Shown: positions 18,524-26,305 of the stretch, piece by piece
How the letters are laid out: each line of letters begins with the position of its first letter
Numbering within the stretch: the first letter of the stretch is position 1
Origin: Bacteroidota bacterium
Lineage (GTDB): Bacteria > Bacteroidota > Bacteroidia > M30B66
Direction: 5' to 3'
DNA: 64,000 bases
Assembly: GCA_027483445.1 (NCBI GenBank)
Contig: JAIXUS010000033.1
Coordinates: forward strand, 25,937-89,936
Position numbers and translations under genes: made by a program
Notes under the pieces: generated by a model
Database searches by the model: none
Told to the model about the DNA's origin: nothing
Seen by the model: the letters and a program-made list of their open reading frames with translations, nothing else

Positions 18524-21500
18524 ATGGAAAAACACCATATCAAAGACTTTAAACCCACCAACTGGGCGATCAACAACAGCACCGCGGTGTACATCTTCAC
18601 CGTGCTGATTTCGCTTGTCGGGATGATCATCTTCCAACGCATCCCCAAAGAGCAGTTCCCCGACATTGTGGTACCCACCATTTTCGTGTCGACAATCTAT
18701 CCGGGCGCCAGCCCCGAAGACATCGAAAACCTGATTACCAAACCGATTGAGAAGCAAATCAAAGGCATCAACGGAATTAAAAAAATCACCTCCAACTCCA
18801 TTCAGGATGTGGCACTTGTGGTGGTCGAATTTAACTCCGGAATCGACGTCGACATTGCCAAACAAAAGGTTTCCAATGCGGTCGACAAGGCCAAAACAGA
18901 CCTTCCAACCGACCTGAAAAGCGATCCGGATGTTCAGGAGGTGAATTTCTCGGAGTTTCCCATCATGAACATCAACGTTTCGGGAAAGTATCCGCTCGAC
19001 CAACTGAAATCATACGCCGAAGACCTTAAAGATGAAATTGAAGGCTTGTCGGAAATCAGCCGTGTTGACCTGATTGGAGCCCTGGAGCGCGAAATTCAAA
19101 TCAACGTAGATTTATACCGGATGCAGGCGCTGGGTATCACCTTTGGCGATATCGAAGGCGCTGTGGCCCGCGAGAACGTGAATATCTCGGGTGGAGAAAT
19201 TCGGATTGATGACCTGCGCCGAACACTTCGGGTAACCGGTGAGTTCCAAAGCGCCGAACAAATTGGGAACCTCCTCATTCGTTCGGCCCGGGGCAACCTT
19301 GCTTATCTGAAAGACATTGCCGAAGTAAAAGACGGATACAAGGAAAAGCAAGACTTTGCCCGTTTGGAAGGCAAGCCGGTTATCACCATGAATGTGATTA
19401 AGCGTGCCGGTGAAAACCTGCTCTCGGCCGCCGCCCAAATTAAAGCGATTGTAAAAGAGTATGAAGCCACAAAATTCCCTGAGGGCGTTGATGTAGTCAT
19501 CACCGGCGACACCTCCATGGAAACCCAAACCACACTGCACGACCTGATCAATACCGTTATCATCGGCTTTGTGTTGGTTGTGATTATTCTGATGTTCTTC
19601 ATGGGCTTGCAGAGTGCCTTCTTTGTTGGACTTGCCGTACCGCTTTCGGTACTGGTGGCCTTGCTCTTCATGCCATCGTTGGGCTTTACCATGAACGTGA
19701 TTGTTCTGTTCTCCTTCCTGCTGGCCTTGGGAATTATTGTGGATGACGCCATCGTGGTTATTGAGAACACCCACCGGATTTTTCACCAGTACGATTTCGA
19801 CATCAAAACCGCTGCCCGTGCCGCCGCCGGTGAGGTATTCGTACCTGTATTGGCCGGAACACTCACCACTATTGCGCCTTTCTTCCCGCTCCTTTTCTGG
19901 CCGGGCATTGTGGGCGACTTCATGAAGTTCCTTCCCATCACCTTAATTCTTACCCTTTTTGCCTCGCTCTTTGTCGCCTTTATCATGAATACCGTGTTCG
20001 CGGTAAGCTTCATGAAGAAAGACCACGAAGACATTCAGCCCGCCTCCAAAGCTTTCCGTAAACCCCTGCTGATTTTCATTGCCATAGCGGTGTTCTTTCA
20101 CCTACTGAGCTCAAGGGCCATCGGAAATCTCTTCTTCTTGTTGGCGGCCCTCACGCCGGTGTATTACTACATCATTCTTCCGGCCATCCAGCGTTTTCAG
20201 GGTTCGTTTTGGCCATCCGTAATTAGAGGCTACAAAAACCTCATTTTGTGGGTTTTGGTCGGCAAACGCCCTTACCTTGTAATTCTGGGCACAGTGGTGT
20301 TGTTCTTCGTGTCGCTCGGTGCCTTTATTGCATCGGGCACCAAAGTGGAGTTTTTCCCGAACGGAGAGCCAAACTTCGCCTATGTCTACATCGAAATGCC
20401 CATTGGAACCGATGCTACTGTTACCGACTCTGTTACACGCAAAGTTGAGGAGAAAGTGTACGGTGTAATCGGGAAAAACAACCCGAACGTAGAATCGGTA
20501 ATTTCAAATGTGGGTATTGGCGCCGGCGACCCACAAAACCCCGACCGTGTGGCTACACCCAACAAAGGCAAGGTAAGTGTGGCCTTTGTAAATTTCGCCG
20601 AGCGGATTAACTTCTCTACCTCTGAATGTTTGCAGCAAATCCGCGAGGCTACCAAAAACATTCCGGGAGCCCGAATTACCGTCGATAAGGAGTCGAACGG
20701 CCCACCAACCGGTAAACCGGTAAACATCGAGATCAGTGGCGACAACTTCGACCAGCTCGTGAAGCTCGAAGCCATGGTGCGCGACGGCATTGCTCAAAAC
20801 AAAATTGAAGGCATTGAAGATCTTCAGTCAGACCTGAAGCGCAACAAACCGGAAATTATCGTGAGCATCGACACCGACCGCGCCTTAGCGGTGGGCATGA
20901 GCAAGGCTCAAATCGCACTGGAGCTTCGTACCGCACTCTTTGGCAAGGAGGTATCGAAATTTCGCGATGCCGACGACGACGCCGAAATCAACGTTAGGCT
21001 TGCCCCTCAATTCCGCGATAAAGTGGAAGACCTGCTCAACATGGAAATTGCATTCCTCGATATGAGCACCGGTATGTTCAAGCAAATTCCGCTCTCGGCA
21101 GTGGCTACGGTAAAATACCAAAACGCCTTCAGTTCCATCAACCGAAAAGACCAACGCCGCGTGGTTACCTTGTCGTCGAACGTGCTCAATGGTTTCAATG
21201 CCAATGAAATCGTTACCCAGATTAATCAGATGGTTAGCACCCTCGATGTTCCCGAAGGCTACGACATTCGCCTTACCGGTGAGCAGGAGCAACAAAAGGA
21301 GACTTCCGACTTCCTCGGTTTGGCCTTTTTGGGGGCGCTTGCGCTGATGTTCTTAATCCTCGTAACACAGTTTAACTCTCTGGCGAAGCCCTTCCTCATT
21401 TTCTCTACCGTGCTATTCTCGCTGATCGGGGTGTTTTTGGGATACACCTTTACCGGCCAAACCTTCTCGATTGTGATGACCGGTGTAGGTATTTTCTCCC

Positions 21501-21883
21501 TGGCGGGGATTGTAATCCGTAACGGTATTCTCCTGTTAGAATTCATTGATGAGCTCAGGGCCCGTGGCTACGAAGAGAACGAAGCCATTGCCGAAGGCGG
21601 CTCCACGCGGATTACACCGGTGATTCTAACTGCTTCGGCAGCCATCCTCGGATTGATTCCATTGGCCATCGGGGTAAACCTCGATTTTGAAGGCCTCTTT
21701 GCCAGCCTCGAACCCAAATTCTTCCTCGGTGGCGACAATGTGGCCTTCTGGGGGCCGCTGGCCTGGACGATGATTTACGGATTGATAGTAGCCACCTTCT
21801 TAACATTGGTGGTGGTTCCTGCCATGTATACGCTCTACCTAAAGCTGAAGCGTCGGATTGGTCGCAAAGCACCAAGCGCCTAA
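18524..21883 (+). CDS. RND efflux permease, HAE1-like, with extra mid-protein membrane segments
   Basis: A 1,119-residue proton-driven inner-membrane pump. Both halves of the RND fold are present: TM1 then porter domain, TM2-6 (GIIVDDAIVVIENTHR carries the TM4 acidic pair), a second porter domain and TM8-12. Between TM6 and TM7 there is an additional hydrophobic stretch of about 60 residues (PLLIFIAIAVFFHLL ... FFLLAALTPVYYYIILP) that AcrB lacks; similar insertions occur in other Bacteroidota pumps from memory. It ends the tetR-tolC-adaptor-permease operon. The substrate cannot be told from sequence. Confidence 0.93.
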   Translation: MEKHHIKDFKPTNWAINNSTAVYIFTVLISLVGMIIFQRIPKEQFPDIVVPTIFVSTIYPGASPEDIENLITKPIEKQIKGINGIKKITSNSIQDVALVVVEFNSGIDVDIAKQKVSNAVDKAKTDLPTDLKSDPDVQEVNFSEFPIMNINVSGKYPLDQLKSYAEDLKDEIEGLSEISRVDLIGALEREIQINVDLYRMQALGITFGDIEGAVARENVNISGGEIRIDDLRRTLRVTGEFQSAEQIGNLLIRSARGNLAYLKDIAEVKDGYKEKQDFARLEGKPVITMNVIKRAGENLLSAAAQIKAIVKEYEATKFPEGVDVVITGDTSMETQTTLHDLINTVIIGFVLVVIILMFFMGLQSAFFVGLAVPLSVLVALLFMPSLGFTMNVIVLFSFLLALGIIVDDAIVVIENTHRIFHQYDFDIKTAARAAAGEVFVPVLAGTLTTIAPFFPLLFWPGIVGDFMKFLPITLILTLFASLFVAFIMNTVFAVSFMKKDHEDIQPASKAFRKPLLIFIAIAVFFHLLSSRAIGNLFFLLAALTPVYYYIILPAIQRFQGSFWPSVIRGYKNLILWVLVGKRPYLVILGTVVLFFVSLGAFIASGTKVEFFPNGEPNFAYVYIEMPIGTDATVTDSVTRKVEEKVYGVIGKNNPNVESVISNVGIGAGDPQNPDRVATPNKGKVSVAFVNFAERINFSTSECLQQIREATKNIPGARITVDKESNGPPTGKPVNIEISGDNFDQLVKLEAMVRDGIAQNKIEGIEDLQSDLKRNKPEIIVSIDTDRALAVGMSKAQIALELRTALFGKEVSKFRDADDDAEINVRLAPQFRDKVEDLLNMEIAFLDMSTGMFKQIPLSAVATVKYQNAFSSINRKDQRRVVTLSSNVLNGFNANEIVTQINQMVSTLDVPEGYDIRLTGEQEQQKETSDFLGLAFLGALALMFLILVTQFNSLAKPFLIFSTVLFSLIGVFLGYTFTGQTFSIVMTGVGIFSLAGIVIRNGILLLEFIDELRARGYEENEAIAEGGSTRITPVILTASAAILGLIPLAIGVNLDFEGLFASLEPKFFLGGDNVAFWGPLAWTMIYGLIVATFLTLVVVPAMYTLYLKLKRRIGRKAPSA

Positions 21884-21906
21884 TCTTATTGTTCCCTCGC
21901 TCTCCC

Positions 21907-21930
21907 AACCCGAAGCCCAAACTTCGGGTT
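21907..21930. terminator. Hairpin after the first RND operon
   Basis: AACCCGAAG and CTTCGGGTT form a perfect 9-bp stem with a 6-nt loop, 24 bases after the permease stop. The T-tract is missing (gcggcagg follows), so termination by it is likely but not certain. Confidence 0.5.
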
Positions 21931-22018
21931 GCGGCAGGGCGATTTCGCACACAATTCTCATCAACAATTCGGCTGGCATTCCGTTACTTTGCCGTGTTAA
22001 CCCAATTATACAACTCTT

Positions 22019-22621
22019 ATGGCATTTGAACTTCCTTCTCTTTCCTATGCATACACGGCATTGGAACCCCATGTGGATGCCCGCACCATGGAAATCCACC
22101 ATACTAAACACCACCAGGCTTACGTAACCAACCTGAACAACGCCCTTACCGGCACCGCCGCCGAAGGGAAATCGCTCGAAGCCCTCATGGCTGAGATTTC
22201 AAAGCTGCCGGCTGCTGTTCGCAACAACGGAGGAGGCCACTACAACCACAACCTTTTCTGGGAAATTATGGCTCCAAATGCCGGCGGGCAACCCGCTGCC
22301 GACCTCGCTGATGCCATCAACCAGTCCTTTGGATCGTTCGATAAATTCAAAGAAGAATTTGGCAAAGCAGCCATGACCCGATTCGGTTCAGGCTGGGCAT
22401 GGCTGGTAAAACACGATGGAAAACTGGCCATCACCTCAACCCCTAACCAAGACAACCCTTTGATGGACATTGCCGACGTAAAAGGCGCACCTATCTTGGG
22501 CCTCGACGTTTGGGAACACGCCTACTACCTCAATTACCAAAACCGCCGCGCCGACTACATTACCGCTTGGTGGAACGTGGTAAACTGGAATGCCGTAAAC
22601 GAACGATTCAAGAAAGCTTAA
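22019..22621 (+). CDS. sodB: Superoxide dismutase, Fe/Mn type
   Basis: This 200-residue cytoplasmic enzyme converts superoxide to hydrogen peroxide and oxygen. The four metal ligands are in place: His27 ([13 protein letters not shown]), the His of '[10 protein letters not shown]', and Asp and His of '[12 protein letters not shown]'. No signal peptide is present. Iron versus manganese use cannot be fixed from the sequence alone, so the symbol is a family assignment. It is monocistronic, with a strong terminator. Confidence 0.95.
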   Translation: MAFELPSLSYAYTALEPHVDARTMEIHHTKHHQAYVTNLNNALTGTAAEGKSLEALMAEISKLPAAVRNNGGGHYNHNLFWEIMAPNAGGQPAADLADAINQSFGSFDKFKEEFGKAAMTRFGSGWAWLVKHDGKLAITSTPNQDNPLMDIADVKGAPILGLDVWEHAYYLNYQNRRADYITAWWNVVNWNAVNERFKKA

Positions 22622-22634
22622 ATCCGCTCGTATC

Positions 22635-22679
22635 AAGGCCGGACGAATCCGCTCGTATTCGTTCGGCCTTGTTATTTTT
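22635..22679 (+). terminator. Strong terminator after superoxide dismutase
   Basis: A 14-bp stem (22635-22648 with 22657-22670, a single G-U pair and no mismatches) with an 8-nt loop is followed by GTTATTTTTG. A 13-bp direct repeat AATCCGCTCGTAT occurs at 22621-22633 and again at 22646-22658, spanning the loop. Confidence 0.85.
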
Positions 22680-22680
22680 G
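22673..22680 (+). promoter_or_regulatory. -7 box of the PKD lipoprotein gene, inside the preceding terminator T-tract
   Basis: TATTTTTG matches TAnnTTTG and lies 21 nt before the ATG at 22702. It coincides with the T-run of the sod terminator. No good -33 TTG is seen. Confidence 0.4.
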
Positions 22681-22701
22681 CCCAGCCTAAAACCAACCGT
22701 T

Positions 22702-23409
22702 ATGTTGAAGTTACTTTCCGCTCTTGCCTTATCACTCGTTTTGCTGGCATCCTGCAACAAGCAGCCTCAGGCCTGCATTTCGGTTACCCAAACCAAGGTA
22801 CGACCCAACGACCAAATTACCCTAAACAGCTGCTCCGAAGATGCCGAACGCTTCGTTTGGAATTTGGGCGACGGAACCACCAAAGAAGGCGCATCCATCA
22901 CTCACGCTTACGCCTCACCGGGCCTGTATCAGGTTGAGCTAAAGGTGCTTTCGAAAAAAGACAAGAAATGGGACCGGGCTACTGTGCTCATGAATGTGAG
23001 TCCACCACCGGTGCGTTACCTCAACCGTATCACCATCAGCTCATTCAACATTAACAATCCATCAGGCCAGCCTTGGGACGTTGGAGCCGGACCAAACCCC
23101 GACATTTTCGTTCAGTTTGGTGTTGAGGTTGGTGCGGTAGCTCAAAGAACCACCATTGTTCTGGATGCGGCATTGAACACATTACCCATATTTTGGGATT
23201 TCAGTGCGAACCCGGCTAAGCCGATTCTCTCTGATGCCATGTGGAAGTTTGAAATCCGCGACAACGACTCCGTTTTGCCTCAAGACATGCTGAGCGAGTT
23301 AATGACGAGCTTCATTTTTAATCCAGCCACAACCCCTCCAAACGGTCCGAATAAAATCATTCTCGTTCAAAGCAACTATCAGATAGAATTGGATTTTATC
23401 GAACTCTAA
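22702..23409 (+). CDS. PKD domain lipoprotein
   Basis: A 235-residue lipoprotein: the signal (MLKLLSALALSLVLLASC) ends in lipobox LASC with Cys18. Residues about 24-100 form a PKD-type Ig-like domain (RFVWNLGDGTTKEGASITHA ... GLYQVELKVLSK). The C-terminal 130 residues, with the conserved-looking 'PWDVGAGPNPDIFVQFG', resemble a C2-like beta fold in character only. A longer frame reading back into sod from 22510 is rejected, since the lipoprotein signal starts cleanly here. Role unknown; surface or periplasmic binding is inference. Confidence 0.85.
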   Translation: MLKLLSALALSLVLLASCNKQPQACISVTQTKVRPNDQITLNSCSEDAERFVWNLGDGTTKEGASITHAYASPGLYQVELKVLSKKDKKWDRATVLMNVSPPPVRYLNRITISSFNINNPSGQPWDVGAGPNPDIFVQFGVEVGAVAQRTTIVLDAALNTLPIFWDFSANPAKPILSDAMWKFEIRDNDSVLPQDMLSELMTSFIFNPATTPPNGPNKIILVQSNYQIELDFIEL

Positions 23410-23418
23410 ACTACATCC

Positions 23419-24711
23419 ATGAACAGAAGCCGATCTGCCGAACTTTTTGAAACTGCAAAGACTTATTTTCCGGGAGGTGTAAACTCTCCGGTACGCGCCT
23501 TTCGTTCGGTAGGCGGAACTCCACTGTTCATTAAGCAGGGCGACGGCGCTTACCTCACCGACGAAGACAACAATACCTTCATCGACTTCTGCCTTTCCTG
23601 GGGGCCGCTCATTTTAGGGCACAACAACACCCGAATCCGCGAAAAAGTCTGGGAAACCATCAATCGCGGAACCTCCTTCGGAGCGCCCACCGCTCTCGAA
23701 AACGAGCTGGCTGATCTTATTCTGTCTAACAACCGGTTTTTAGAGAAAATTCGCTTCGTAAGCTCTGGCACCGAGGCGGTGATGTCGGCCATCCGGCTTG
23801 CCCGCGGTTATACCGGCCGCGATAAAATTCTCAAGTTCGAAGGGTGCTATCACGGCCACGTCGACAGTCTATTGGTGAAGGCCGGTTCGGGACTCGTTAC
23901 TTTCGGCAACTCCTCTTCGGCCGGCGTTCCCAAAGGCTTGGTAAACGACACCCTTGTGGTGCCTCTCAACCGCATCGATTTGGTAAAACAGGCCTTTGAA
24001 GAATACCCAGACCAAATTGCAGCCGTTATCATCGAGCCTATTCCGGCCAACAACGGCTTGCTGCAGGTGAGTAAAGAGTTTTTGTTCTGCCTCGGCTGCA
24101 TTGCCCGCAAAAACGGGGCTCTGCTCATTTTCGACGAAGTAATTTCGGGATTCCGCGTGGGCTTTGAAGGAGCGGCCGGGCTTTACAATATCGCACCCGA
24201 CATCATCACTTACGGAAAAATCATCGGTGGCGGCTTTCCGGTGGGCGCTTACGGGGCCAGCCGCGAAATCATGAGCCGTGTTTCGCCCGATGGCGACGTT
24301 TACCAGGCCGGAACGCTGTCGGGAAACCCCGTGGCTATGTCGGCCGGTATTGCCGCACTCAGCGAATGCCTCAAACCGGGCTTCTATGAGCAACTCGACG
24401 ATAAAACCCGACGGTTTACCGAGAAAATTGAGGCGCATAGCCAAGGGCAAAATTACCCATTCCGCATCTTCCGCATTGGCTCAATCTTCTGGCTCGCCTT
24501 TACACGATCCGACATTCGGGCCGCTGAAGAAATCGATCCGGCCGGAATGGATAAGTTCAAGATACTCCATGCTTTCCTTCTCGAACGGGGCGTGTATTTT
24601 GGTCCATCAGGCTACGAGGTAGGCTTTGTATCGGCCGCCCACAGCGAAAGCGATCTCGACACCGCAGCCAAGGCCATTTGCGATGGGCTCGACCTCGTTT
24701 ACGGCCAGTAA
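23419..24711 (+). CDS. hemL: Glutamate-1-semialdehyde 2,1-aminomutase
   Basis: A 430-residue PLP enzyme converting glutamate-1-semialdehyde to 5-aminolevulinate in the C5 route to heme and other tetrapyrroles. Signatures: 'YFPGGVNSPVRAFRSVGG' at the N-terminus, 'SSGTEAVMSAIRLARG', the PLP-binding 'LIFDEVISGFRVGF' and Lys267 of 'ITYGKIIGGGFPVGAYG'. Length is typical. It begins 9 bases after the PKD lipoprotein gene and converges on the UbiA-like gene with a 13-bp overlap. Confidence 0.97.
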   Translation: MNRSRSAELFETAKTYFPGGVNSPVRAFRSVGGTPLFIKQGDGAYLTDEDNNTFIDFCLSWGPLILGHNNTRIREKVWETINRGTSFGAPTALENELADLILSNNRFLEKIRFVSSGTEAVMSAIRLARGYTGRDKILKFEGCYHGHVDSLLVKAGSGLVTFGNSSSAGVPKGLVNDTLVVPLNRIDLVKQAFEEYPDQIAAVIIEPIPANNGLLQVSKEFLFCLGCIARKNGALLIFDEVISGFRVGFEGAAGLYNIAPDIITYGKIIGGGFPVGAYGASREIMSRVSPDGDVYQAGTLSGNPVAMSAGIAALSECLKPGFYEQLDDKTRRFTEKIEAHSQGQNYPFRIFRIGSIFWLAFTRSDIRAAEEIDPAGMDKFKILHAFLLERGVYFGPSGYEVGFVSAAHSESDLDTAAKAICDGLDLVYGQ

Positions 24712-25568
24712 ATGCCAAATACGTAGAGCCAAAACCATTGGTCGATCATAGTGCCTTCGAGCCAAAAAGCATAAACCCATTCGGGCGCATCCTCATCAAT
24801 TTTGGCAATCAGCCATCCGGTGCTTGCCGCCGAAAAAATCAAGGCACCTGCATGCCCCGGACCAATAAACGCGAGCCAGTAAGCGGCTACGGCCATCAGC
24901 GCAAAAACGGCTAACAGCGAACGACTCAACACCAGTGTGCGCGCTGTGCCCAGCATGGAGGCCATCGTAACAACCCCATTGGAACGGTCGTGTTCCATAT
25001 CGCGAATGTCGAAAGGCATCGTAATCGCAAACAGGAAAAGAAAGCGGGAAACCAATAGAAATGAAGCCTTCAGCGGTTCTGCATTCAGAAAATTATCAAC
25101 CGTGCACACGGTGAGGAAGGTCCACACAAGGGCAATCAACCAGACTTTTAATCCCGGAACATCGCGTAAACGCAACCATTTCCCCTGTCGGGGGATGACA
25201 GGCGTTACATATAAAACCGCCAGACCCACCAAGCTGAGCGGAACAATCCAGCCCCAAATAGAGAGATACGGAAAAAACAAGACGGCCGAAACAATGCCGC
25301 AAGCCAGGCACAATGCCCAAAGCGGCCATCGATTGCCGAGCACCCAAAGATGCCGTTCAGAGGGCTGATGCGTGTAAATTTGAGGGGCCCGAAACACCCG
25401 CTGGAAAGTGTACACCGAAACGGTAGCCAGAAACAAGGCCGCCAATATCTGATAGTCGGGTAAACGATGCATCAACAGAGCGCTCGCCCAGTACAAAGCC
25501 GCAGCACCGGCTGCAACCCATAAATTGGCGTAAACCACCACATTATAAATCCGTTGAAGCCAACTCAT
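24699..25568 (-). CDS. UbiA-like membrane protein with a degenerate active site
   Basis: A 289-residue protein of about eight membrane helices with UbiA-prenyltransferase character. The second Asp-rich motif is present ('DIRDMEHDRSNG', about residues 182-193), but the first (NDxxDxxxD) is replaced near residues 50-60 by 'VSVYTFQRVF'. Prenyl transfer by the usual mechanism is therefore doubtful. The 3' end overlaps hemL on the other strand. It lies 3 bases after the small exported protein gene on the same strand, so the two form an operon. Function unknown. Confidence 0.7.
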   Translation of the reverse strand: MSWLQRIYNVVVYANLWVAAGAAALYWASALLMHRLPDYQILAALFLATVSVYTFQRVFRAPQIYTHQPSERHLWVLGNRWPLWALCLACGIVSAVLFFPYLSIWGWIVPLSLVGLAVLYVTPVIPRQGKWLRLRDVPGLKVWLIALVWTFLTVCTVDNFLNAEPLKASFLLVSRFLFLFAITMPFDIRDMEHDRSNGVVTMASMLGTARTLVLSRSLLAVFALMAVAAYWLAFIGPGHAGALIFSAASTGWLIAKIDEDAPEWVYAFWLEGTMIDQWFWLYVFGIYWP

Positions 25569-25571
25569 CGA

Positions 25572-26177
25572 TTACGGTAGCACAGCGGTTAACACAATAA
25601 CCCCTGTAGCATAGCCGATGCCCGCAAAAAGGGCAGCTCTTCGTACCGCCTTGCGCTTGGCCGCAGTGTTATACCCTTCCACATAGGGCTCAGAATCAAC
25701 ACACCATTGGTTAAAGCCCAGGCGCTGCTTGTGGGCAGGAGGAGTAAAGCCGACCAATCCGGTGTAAAGCAACATTCCAAACGGCCCGTACAGCAAACCG
25801 GCGCCGGAGCTCAAGCCACCCACCAAAAGGCCTCCGATGGCACCAGGAATGGTTCTTTTTCCGTAATGGTTTAAGGCGTCGGTCTGCCCCTGAATGTACT
25901 CGGCCATTTCGGCGGCGCTTCGCCAGTTGTTTTCGAGGGTGTCAACAAGGTAGAGCGTATCGAGAAGGCCATTACTTTTTCTCACGCCATATACACGATC
26001 GCGCTCGATCCAGCGCCAACGGCCATCCACCGACTTTTGGTAAAAAACACTATCGCCGGAAACTCTATAGCTAACAATGCTTTTGGCTTTACGATCGATG
26101 ATGAGCAAGGTATCTGCCTGCGCCGAAACCGCGAAGGAACAAAAACACAATACAATCAAAGCGAATCGCGCGATCAT
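25572..26177 (-). CDS. Small exported protein with Gly-rich hydrophobic helices
   Basis: A 201-residue protein that starts with a signal peptide (MIARFALIVLCFCSFAVSAQ). The next 80 residues are polar (SIVSYRVSGDSVFYQKS). A Gly-rich membrane stretch follows (TIPGAIGGLLVGGLSSGAG and PFGMLLYTGLVGF), and another helix closes the protein (FAGIGYATGVIVLTAVLP). I do not recognise the family. An upstream in-frame ATG at 26213 is rejected because a full promoter lies between the two and its -7 box ends 5 nt before 26177. It is divergent from gcvP. Confidence 0.75.
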   Translation of the reverse strand: MIARFALIVLCFCSFAVSAQADTLLIIDRKAKSIVSYRVSGDSVFYQKSVDGRWRWIERDRVYGVRKSNGLLDTLYLVDTLENNWRSAAEMAEYIQGQTDALNHYGKRTIPGAIGGLLVGGLSSGAGLLYGPFGMLLYTGLVGFTPPAHKQRLGFNQWCVDSEPYVEGYNTAAKRKAVRRAALFAGIGYATGVIVLTAVLP

Positions 26178-26182
26178 CGCAC

Positions 26183-26213
26183 CAAACCTAGGAATTAAAT
26201 CGGGGCCTGCCAA
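26183..26213 (-). promoter_or_regulatory. Promoter of the small exported protein and UbiA-like operon
   Basis: On the minus strand TTG (26213-26211), a 20-nt spacer and TAGGTTTG (26190-26183) match the Bacteroidota promoter. Five nt separate the box from the ATG at 26177, again predicting a leaderless mRNA. Confidence 0.65.
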
Positions 26214-26305
26214 ACGTAAATTTCAGCACAACAAAACCTGTAAGGGTTTGATTTGTTTGTAAATTCGCACGCCGCAGCGCCATACGTCTGGGCTATTGAC
26301 TTTCT

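Noticed and set aside
18494..19786. Long minus-strand frames opposite the first RND permease
   Set aside because: They are shadows of the permease coding sequence.
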